Origin: Pseudeuparius sepicola
Taxonomy: Eukaryota > Arthropoda > Insecta > Coleoptera > Anthribidae
Length of the DNA: 64,000 nucleotides
Direction: 5' to 3'
Assembly: GCA_963920635.1 (NCBI GenBank)
Contig: OY987301.1
Span: 21,556,501 to 21,620,500 of the forward strand
Notes under the pieces: generated by a model
The model's input: the letters and a program-made list of their open reading frames with translations, nothing else
The model's database searches: none
What the model was told of the DNA's origin: nothing
Part shown: piece after piece, positions 56,011-64,000 of the stretch
How positions within the stretch are numbered: the stretch's first letter is position 1
Layout of the letters: each line of letters starts with the position of its first letter
Position numbers and translations under genes: made by a program

Positions 56011-57468
56011 GGATGACCGTATTTCGAGTAAAAAAAATTTGGGCTGGCCTTTCTCGTTTTGAAAATAATGCGAAAAACTGAAAATTGTCGTTTTCGTTTT
56101 TATTTTTTTAAACGAAAACGAATGGCGCTGGACATTTCTAAGTTAAACATTATTAAGGCACTTTTTACAAGGAATCTAAATATGTCCTCGCATTTTTTTT
56201 CTCGTTTCCCCGTAACAAAGATATGACGATCAACTTGTATTTTTCTTATGGGCGCCATATTGTATGTTTGCATTTTTGAAAAGAGGATTTTTCTCTGGTT
56301 AAAATGATATGTCACACGTCATGCTTTACTTTGTTTTTATTGCCGTAATATCAAATTAATCGTTTTTGCATAGAGTACCTACCTTGGAAACGTAAGTCCC
56401 ATAATGTTTGACGTTTTTGCATAGAGTGCCTTGGAAACATAAACCTAGTTACCCATTGTTGTGAAGTCTGCTTTGGAATATTGTTTAACGGTTCAGTATA
56501 AATTCAGTTAATGTTTTTATTAATTAAATAAATCATAAACGTACCACGAGGACGAGAGTATGATCTGAGACCTTGTTATTTATTCGTTATTTGCCATATA
56601 ACACATTAACACTAAAAGAGTCAAACTGGAAACAAGAACAACAAAAACCTAGACGAGTAGACAATCCTATTTTACAATAAATGTTCAATTTGTCCTCCCT
56701 GTTTCTCAAGGCACAATGCAGCACGTTTCCTTAAATTTTTTATGGCACGTCCAATATCCCTTCGACGTCATTTATATTTGAGGAATAATAAATTTGAATC
56801 ATGTCACGCTTTTCTTCATGTGAAAATGACATTTTTTCAGTAAAATAAAGTATCCGTGACACTTAAAATTGTACTAAACTATCAAACGTTATGGGGCTTT
56901 TGTTTCCAAGGCATTCTATGCAGAAATGTCAAACATTATGGGACTTATGTTTCCAAGGCACTCTATGTAAAAACGTCAAACATTATGGGACTTATATTTC
57001 CAAGGCACTCTATATGCAAAAACGATTAATTTGATTGATATTACGTCAAGAAAAACGAAGTAAAGCATAATGTGCGACATATCATTTTAACCAGAAAAAA
57101 ATCCTCTTTTCAAAAATGCAAAAATCCAATATGTCGCAGACAAGAAAAATAAAATTTGATCGTCATATTTTTGTCCAGGGAGGCGAGAAAAAAAATGCGA
57201 GGCCATATTTAGATTCCTTGTAAAAAAGTGCCTTAATAATGTTTAACTTAGAAATGTCCCACCCCATTCGTTTTCATTTAAAAAATAAAAACGAAAACGA
57301 CAATTTTCAGTTTTTTTGCGTTATTTTCAAAACGAGAAGGGCCAGCCAAATTTTTTTTACCATGTTTCTCAGCAATAAATTCCTCAACTTTGCCCGAATT
57401 TAACCGACCTCGTATCTCTTAAGATAACCAAGATCCCCATGCATAGACCCGAAATACGGTCACCCCTG
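56011..57468 (-). mobile_element. Fold-back mariner-type element with core-deleted transposase
   Basis: Outer inverted words GGATGACCGTATTTCG at 56011 and CGAAATACGGTCACCCCTG ending at 57468. Long arms (about 56045-56450 and 56890-57345) share AAACGAAAACGA, AAGGCACTTTTT, GATATGACGATCAA and CTTTACTTTG-like blocks in reverse. The right arm has about 110 bp extra near its end. Unit repeats of about 48 bp (TTGGAAAC-TAAGTCCCATAA) occur twice in the left arm and three times in the right. A transposase remnant lies between the arms. Confidence 0.75.
56672..56832 (-). pseudogene. Mariner-type transposase, core deleted
   Basis: Minus strand. ATG at 56832 opens MSFSHEEKRDMIQIYYSSN, a typical N-terminal start. 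It leads within about 28 codons, after a frame change, to the normal C-terminal end: AIKNLRKRAALCLEKQGGQI then EHLL and a stop at 56672. About 300 residues including all catalytic residues are absent. Together with the fold-back arms this marks a non-autonomous deletion derivative. Confidence 0.7.
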
Positions 57469-57483
57469 TTGTTAAAGTTTGAG

Positions 57484-58360
57484 ACTAATTGGCCTACTTT
57501 GATTTTTCCAGTTTTTTCCAATGTATAACTTTTTAATAGGCAAGGTGCCTTCTTGTGCAAGATATGAGAAATTTTCATTCTGAACAACTTTCCCTAATGC
57601 AGTTTTCACGTAGCTTGCACAAGAAAAGCACATTGTTCATTGAAAAATAAAAAAAATTACAAAAAAATGAAAAAAGCAAAGTAGGTTGATTAGCGTCAAA
57701 CTTTGTACCTATAGGCATAGTTTTTATTCAAACAACTTTTCTTAGTAAAATGTTCCCTTATTTTGCACAGGAAAGGCACTTTAGGCACAGAAAACGATTT
57801 TTCCTCATGCCAAAGCTTACTTTGATTTATCGAAACTGAAAAAATGAAAGAAATTACTCTCAAGTAAAGCGCGACGCGTCAAATTTCAACTCAATTTTTT
57901 TTGGACTTTCACACCTCTTGTTTCACCTTGGGACACACTGTAGGTATAAATTTTCAATATTTACAGCCTAATTTGATTTTTTCAATTTTTTGTCAATTTT
58001 TTTAATAGGCAAGGTGCAAAATACTGGAAGATTTTCCTAAGAAAAATTGTTCAGAATAGAAAATTGTGCCCACGTACAAAACCTGAGACTAATCGACCTT
58101 GGAAAAAATCACGCTTTACATTTACACGTGGGCATATTTTTTTATTCTGAACAACTTTTCTTGGTAAAATGTTCCCGCATTTTGCACAGAAAAGGCAATT
58201 TACGTGTGCAGAAAATATTTCTTCTCATGCCAAGGCTTACTTTAATTGTTCGAATATAAAAATATGTTTTAAATTACTCGTATAAAGCGAGGCAAGACCC
58301 CAAATGGTCAAATTTCAACTCATTTTTTTTTTCACTTATCTTGGGACACATTGCTGTACA
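57484..58360 (+). repeat. Two adjacent diverged copies of a mariner-type end
   Basis: About 57705-57945 and 58125-58355 align directly (ACAACTTTTCTTAGTAAAAT, TTTTGCACAGGAAAGGCA, TCATGCCAAAGCTTACTTT, GTCAAATTTCAACTCA). Each ends with a mariner-like terminus (TTGGGACACACTGTA, TTGGGACACATTGCTGTA). Left portions also share AATAGGCAAGGTGC. Probably two insertions of one family or a tandem duplication. Confidence 0.6.
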
Positions 58361-59340
58361 AGTGTGTATAGTAGTTAAAATACCATTCCAACTTTTTTCC
58401 TGGCAGTTCATCGAGGATACCACCTATTATACCCCATACGTAATTTGACTATATCTTAGTGGGCTAATTTCAAAATAAGCAGTAAATGTCACTTGCCATC
58501 TTTTCGGGTACAATGAATCAAATTTTGGAATTCATACTGAGAAAGAAAGTTACCGAATATTATTATGAGAGAAAAAAACTAAAAAAAAAAAAATCTTTTA
58601 AAATGTAGATTTCTAGATTTATTAATTTTTATGTGTATAAAACGTTGGGCAAATCAGACAGCCCAGGTAGAGTTGGCCTGCTACATGAGAAAATTGCCAC
58701 CCGTACAATCTTATGGAAATATCTCATCATAGATTCGCAGTTTTATTATTCGCTTATTACAAATTTCTTACACGCCGTAGGGGGTGACAAGTTCTGACGG
58801 CACCGCGTGTTGGTTTACGAACAGAATAAACTTGGTGTAGTCTGTGTATAGTCACCTAGTCAAATTGCTGGTGGAATTTTTGAACCGATCCACTAAACTG
58901 TAGTGACCGCTAGTGCGTTTTGGCGCCTTTGCACATTTTGCGCTTTGTTTTCGAATTTTCGAACAGCTCATGAATTTATGCAATTCATGAGAAAGTTGCG
59001 ATTCCATCGGCATCGTTTTATTTTATTCTTCTCATGTACGCCTTTAACGATGGACCCACGGCGTGGTCTTTTCCTTCTAATAAAATTCTACACGTGCGAT
59101 GTTTTACGTATACAAGTGGCTTCGCGTAGCGTGAACGCCCCCTTAAAATCCAGAAAATCCGGGCGAGAGCTGCCGGAGCCAAACCCTTTTTATAGGGCCA
59201 CCATCAGGAGGTTAAGCGCCCGCTTCGAGGGGGGTGCGGGGCTGCTTAATTTTTCAGGATTTATGCGAAAAACGCGTAAGGGACGAGGGGGCGGGCTATG
59301 CATAATTAAGCGAAAAGCTACACGTTTATAAGTGAATTAC
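58361..59340. other. No confirmed gene; GC-richer block 59040-59330
   Basis: A 142-codon frame from a GTG at 58903 to 59331 is the longest plus-strand frame outside elements, but it has no recognisable domain and runs through a GC-rich patch (GGGCGAGAGCTGCCGGAGCC) that lowers stop frequency. I do not call it a gene. Confidence 0.3.
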
Positions 59341-60174
59341 TAGGATGGCGAAAGAAAAGATGTTGCTGTCGTTTTTGACTCTACAAATAAGGTTGTTTAT
59401 CGTGAAATTGTTTACACTGATATGGATGGCTAAAATTTCACACGACATTCCTGTAGCATTATATAGCGTCATTATACAGATGTAAACAGTAAGCTGAACC
59501 CTCTCACTTTATGAAAGAGATAAATTTATTTACAAACACTACCTATGGAACGAAATATTCTCTTTATTCACTTTAAAGGAAAGACATTTGCACTGTATGC
59601 ACCTTTCTACCATTTTTTAATATACTTATTAAACTTGGAACCGCACGAAAAACTCGATTTTAGCGTTTGTTTTCTGGTAAAACTAAGCAAATACCGAAGC
59701 ACACACCAAAACAAAGAAAATGGAAAACAAAAAAGTTGAGCAAGCGCTAACTTTGGTCCCTGTCAAACTGCCGCAACGTTGCCGATTAGTGCGAAGAATA
59801 ATGGGTGTTCTCTACTATATCCATTTTCTCAATAATAAAACAGCTACATAATCTTTCTTGAAAACGAAAAGGTTGTTTTACTTTACTGTTCCGCCTGAAT
59901 TTTATAAGTGGGAGCAATTTTATACGTTCAATGCATCTACTAAAGAAATTGCCGGTTTTATTTATGATATTCCTACTTATTGTTACTCTTAAATGTGACA
60001 ACATGTTTGCGGCAGGTCAGTAAGACCAATATTTGTAAACATGGGGATAGTAATAAACAACTATGCATGTCAACAATTCACTTAAATTTGTAAACAATTC
60101 GTCCCCTTTATTCATTAGTCTGAGGGTATTATACATCCTAAAAGTCAAAGTTTTTCAACATAAAATCGAAGTGT
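59341..60174. other. No gene recognised
   Basis: AT-rich, with unrecognised frames of 64 and 72 codons. Confidence 0.4.
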
Positions 60175-60500
60175 CTACATGTTTAATGTCTAGAATGTTG
60201 TCTACAAAGGCAGACCATTAGATTGGGAGGAACTGATAGCTAAAGTTACCGTAGCGACTAAATGTAACAAATTATTTTTAATGGTAACAATAATTGTGCA
60301 CTGATAATAATAGGAAACATTTTCAACGATAATTAACCAGTTCTTATAATATTTATTATCATTTCAATTTTCATTTGTATTCAAGTTTTGTAGTGACTAG
60401 ACATTGACATTTCATTTGATATTCATGGCTTACTTGATGAGAACTGTATGGATTAATGAAGTCCAACAGAAGGAGAGATTTTTAGAAAAGTTAATTTTTC
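60175..60500. repeat. Dispersed repeat family, second locus
   Basis: The left part 60185-60235 (TAATGTCTAGAATGTTGTCT) matches 4256-4300 directly. The right part 60400-60490 is the reverse complement of 4155-4260. The two parts are inverted about TGTCTA near 60190 and TAGACATTGACATTTCA near 60405, as expected for an inverted-repeat element of about 320 bp. Confidence 0.5.
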
Positions 60501-61607
60501 TCATTTCTTTCTTACGTAACCTCATTAAAATTGTATGCTTTCGTATATCCAGAAAAAATGAATATTGCTAGTTTATAGCAAAAATATGTCGAATGACTTT
60601 TGTTAAACTTTTTTTTTCAGTAAATATAAGCGCTTTTTCAAACATTTTACCCGCCCTGTATGTGATTTCATTTTGATTCTGCAATTTTGCTCGCACTTAT
60701 ATTATGATTTCTAGGATGGCGCCTATTGGTGTCAATTTACCAGGCCTATATCAGTCTCGGTTGTATCGTGTTATTTTATTTATTTGAAATAACAATAAAT
60801 ATTCATATACGATGTTCTAAAATAACGATATCCTGATTTTGCGACTTTTAGATAGATATATACATAGATAGGTAAGAATATAACTAATGTTATTTTTTAT
60901 TTTTTATCTACGGTATACAGAGTGTCTCACTCAGTGTCCCACTACCCCTATAATTTTTTAATTTTTAGGGACAGAAAACATATAGATTGTTCGATATTTC
61001 GCAGAATCATGATAATCCAAACTTATGTTCTTTAAAATAGAACACCATACAGTTGTAACAAAATTCAATTCACTTTTAATAGGTAGATATATTTATGTTT
61101 TTATTGCACCATCTAATATTTTCCAGAAATTTAATTTTGCTTTGTACAAAAGTTTCTGTTCCTAATTTAAATGGTATCTAACTTTTCTAAGGATAATCAA
61201 TCTGGCTTTTATAGTTGCATATTAGAGCCAATGAAATGCATAGGGTGATTTGATAATAGTTTGTCTGATCTGGCTAGGAAATGGCATCCTCATTTCCTTA
61301 TGCAAAATACTCTTTCCACCAAAAACATTTTGTTCGATGCATATTTGCCTTGTAGTCGTAATTTTTCACTCAGTGAACCATCTTCTATAAATTTAATACG
61401 ATGCGAAAAAAATAAATTTTAAATAAAAGTCATTATATCTATCGATATTTTTAATTTCAGCTCTATAATGAAGAAAAGAAAAGCGGATTCTTCAATGTTA
61501 TATTATACTCGTAGGGCATATGCGTCACAGTTTTCATACATTCTACAGATTATTTTCACTTTTAAGTTGTGGTCAAATACTTTGTAAAAGGTGATGCATA
61601 CCTACTA
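60501..61607. other. No gene; single mariner-like ends
   Basis: Unpaired termini at about 60650 (CGCCCTGTATGTG) and 60917 (TACAGAGTGTCTCA). AT-rich, with no coding sequence. Confidence 0.4.
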
Positions 61608-61609
61608 TA

Positions 61610-62819
61610 CAGGGTGTAACTGAACTGAACACGTATTCTTGGAGTCAAAATAAGGGCACCTCTTCATATATTTTGTTCTCTTACGGGCCATAGTTTTTTT
61701 TATACAGAGTGTAGAAATTTGGAGAAAAATACACATATTTCTTAGTATATCTCTAGAAGTATACGAGATATTTTTTTCAATCTTGGCGTGTCACATGAGC
61801 GGATGAGCTGTCAAATTTAAGCTTAATATGAAGCTTCTGAGGTCCCCAGTTGCGGAGATACAGGGTGTTATTAAAATTAATTAGTTCGGAAAAAAATGAA
61901 TACCTACCCTGTATAGTCGCGTTTTTTAAGTTTATTTTGAATGGTAAATTAAATGGTTAATAAAAAGTATCTCTTAGTATTTTTTCATATTCTCAGCCGT
62001 TTCTTAATTATTTTCAATGAACTGCAATGCTGCAATAAACGAGTTATTTTAAGAATAAATCCTACAATCTGTGGAAGCCAATTAAACTTGGCATTATTTG
62101 AATCATTTGGCTGCCAACTTTGCACTAGTATCAATATTTTGAAAAATGATATTTTCATTCGAAGAATTGACTGATATGCACTTTTGCTATGGACTTGCAA
62201 TAATAAACATGCGGAATGGCATACCTAGTTGCGTGTATTGAAAGAGACACGGCGGTCATTTCGAACATTTAATAATTTAATTTTCTAGTTTCTAGTAGCA
62301 TTACGCTTATTTTATTATCGATTTTGCTTTTGTATTTTGTTAAATAAAGTTTAATTGACACACACAGATTGCTAGATATTTATTCTTAAAGTGACTATTG
62401 TTCATTGCAGCGTTGCCGTTCTTTGAAAATAATTAAGAAACGGCTGCGAATATGAAAAAATACTAAGAGATACTTTTTGTTAACCATTGAAGTTTCCATT
62501 CAAAACAAATTTAAAAAATGCGAGTATACAGGGTATTCATATTTTTCTGAACTAATTAATTTTAATAACACCCTGTACCTCCGCAACTGGGAGCCTCAGA
62601 AGCTTCATGTCAACCTTAAGTTTGACGGCTCATCTGCTCATGTGACACGCCAAGTTTGAAGAAAATATCTCGTATACTTCTAGAGATATCTACTAAGAAA
62701 TATGTGTATTTTTCTCTAAATTTATACGCTTAAGCTTCATATTACACTCTTATTTTGACTCCAAGAATACGTGGTTTCATTTTTGACCATCAGTTCAGTT
62801 ACACCTCGGTTACACCCTG
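61610..62819. mobile_element. Long-armed mariner-type element, nested-looking ends
   Basis: TA flanks (61608 and 62820). The arms about 61610-62065 and 62410-62819 are reverse complements: CAGGGTGTAACTGAACTGAA at the left, with GACTCCAAGAATACG, CTAGAAGTATACGAGATAT, GTGTCACATGAGC and AAGAAACGGCTG-type blocks further in. Extra mariner-like words occur inside each arm (ACAGGGTGTTATTAAAATTA and TACCCTGTATA), so the arms may themselves include an older, smaller element. Frames at 61953-62200 are arm artefacts. Confidence 0.8.
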
Positions 62820-63029
62820 TATAATATTTCCACAAGGTCTCCATAATTGTTTCAAAAGGTCTCCAAAAAGCTATATTCAATAATATAATCATTTACGAGA
62901 TCTGTTATTTTAAGGCACGCAGCTGGCCAAAACATGATCATGTTCGTATTCCGCTCCATATATCCATATCCCGTTATAGAACTAATTATAAATATATAAT
63001 ATAATAATATATAAATAAAAAGTACTTAT

Positions 63030-63168
63030 TAATAGATCTTCTTTAATAACGGCTGTATTTACCTATATATCAATGAAGTTAAATAACGGGTATTTCAGCC
63101 AAAATCATGTATTATTTATTCTTTACAATGAACCAAGGTTTCGGCCATATTTCTAGCCTTCGTCAGGG
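63030..63168 (-). repeat. PLE-like tail with hammerhead-like core, copy B
   Basis: On the minus strand it begins CCCTGACGAAGGC and continues GGCCGAAACC, TTGGTTCATTGTAAAGAATA and on to ATTAAAGAAGATCTATTA. It matches copy A (9608-9742) end to end in opposite orientation. Stem II pairing is kept despite a C-to-T change in one strand (becoming a wobble). Confidence 0.5.
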
Positions 63169-64000
63169 CTAAAATACCTACTGTTGGTTAAAATATTTAT
63201 TTGTGCAAAGAAAAAACCCTTTAGAATGCAGGCGGTAATTAAAAGCTGTTCGCATATAGCTAAAAAACGGGGAAGAAGACGGCCCTGTTTTATATGCTAA
63301 CCGGGGAAAGATAAAAATGCAAATGCATCTTGAGGGAGAGGAAAAAGAACCAATTCTATTAGTGTTTGTTTTAATTAGAGAGCGGAAAGAAAGAACACGG
63401 TTTAAAGAACGGGCAGTATCTTTGCTATCTGCTTCGTTACGCGCCCTTTTTGTTCTGCCGTAGTTCTTTCGCATGCCTAAAACTTTACTTTATCAAATAG
63501 GGGGCAAATTCCTTGAGAAATATTACGAAACTGACATTCGCCCTGAAATTCACTTGAAAAAAAAAAAAACATACTCTCTTTGTATAATTAGAAGGAGAAG
63601 GTAGGTATGATATGCCTATCAAGTATACAGATAACTTCAGTAGCTGAATTAAAAATCGTGCGCCAATATTGTCAAGTGTCAAACTTGACACTATTGGGGC
63701 AAAATCATTTATGTACGCGCCTTCCTACATCTGCAAAAAATTTAAATTTTGTGTTTGGATGTAGTTTTTTTACTTATATCTACTTATTCAAAAGTGTGGT
63801 ATCATGGAACATAGCTAATTTAATTTTCTTGATTAATTCCATTGGTTCTTGTTGATAACCAAAGTTCTATTTTCCCAGCAGCAATAGAGAAAAAAATAGT
63901 TCCACGATCCAAGCCGAATATTGATGTTGCCAATGAACATTCGGCCGAATGCTTGTGTTCGTTCGCTAGTGAAAACGCAACTTAACACAAATATTCAAAT
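63169..64000. other. No gene recognised
   Basis: AT-rich. Frames of 98 codons (minus, 63178-63474) and 82 codons (63607-63855) have no recognisable domain. The last 150 bp contain a GCCGAAT/ATTCGGC palindromic pair near 63922-63956. Confidence 0.35.

Noticed and set aside
58903..59331. 142-codon plus-strand frame from a GTG
   Set aside because: No recognisable domain, no ATG at the start, and the second half lies in a GC-rich patch. Not enough to call a gene.
1..64000. CRISPR arrays, operons, bacterial promoters or prophage
   Set aside because: No regular spacer-repeat arrays and no dense coding; the content is typical of a eukaryotic intergenic region.

Overview
This is a 64 kb, AT-rich, non-coding window from a eukaryotic genome, most likely an insect. 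The evidence for an insect is the repeat content: many mariner/IS630-type elements flanked by TA with CAGGGTG-like ends, pogo/Tigger, hAT and Harbinger elements, Penelope-like retroelement (PLE) fragments with GIY-YIG domains, a Jockey/CR1-like LINE, a gypsy-like gag remnant, and tRNA-derived SINEs. I found no convincing host protein-coding gene. Almost all open frames are short and unrecognisable. The recognisable ones are broken transposases, reverse transcriptase, gag or PLE endonuclease. The window is therefore intergenic or intronic sequence built from layered mobile elements.

Layout. 0-6.4 kb holds two small inverted-repeat elements and a PLE GIY-YIG fragment. 6.4-7.4 kb holds copy 1 of an element with GAGGCC termini. 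9.6 kb carries a PLE-like tail with hammerhead-like strands, and a reverse copy lies at 63.0 kb. 10.3-16.5 kb holds four inverted-repeat DNA elements and one of two copies of a 240 bp GC-richer block. 16.7-17.5 kb is a second PLE C-terminus. 18.3-18.9 kb has two tRNA-like SINE copies, with a third at 49.1 kb. 19.5-22.4 kb holds an element with an apparent 6 bp target duplication, a young palindromic MITE inside it, and copy 2 of the GAGGCC element. 22.5-22.8 kb is a CpG-rich block with four TGACGT sites. 23.0-24.6 kb is a Harbinger-type element containing a mariner-type MITE. 26.1-31.0 kb is a three-layer nest: a Tigger-like element containing a fold-back hAT element containing a second Tigger-like element, each with its own target duplication. 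32.0-34.3 kb is a LINE fragment bordered by tandem repeats. 34.8-37.2 kb, 39.3-40.6 kb, 51.1-52.6 kb, 56.0-57.5 kb and 61.6-62.8 kb are large elements with terminal inverted repeats, most with arms of hundreds of bases. 41.6-43.8 kb is a hairpin-rich repeat family interrupted by a gag remnant between 87 bp direct repeats. 45.1-46.0 kb is another fold-back element.

The most interesting patterns are: (i) the Tigger/hAT/Tigger nest, which gives a clear insertion order; (ii) three unrelated transposase remnants that keep N- and C-termini but lack the catalytic core; (iii) a tRNA-like SINE whose flanking inverted repeat changes in a compensatory way between copies; (iv) a 40 bp perfect hairpin inserted in one copy of a repeat and bounded by 7 bp direct repeats. 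All boundaries were read by eye. No alignment, folding or database search was run.
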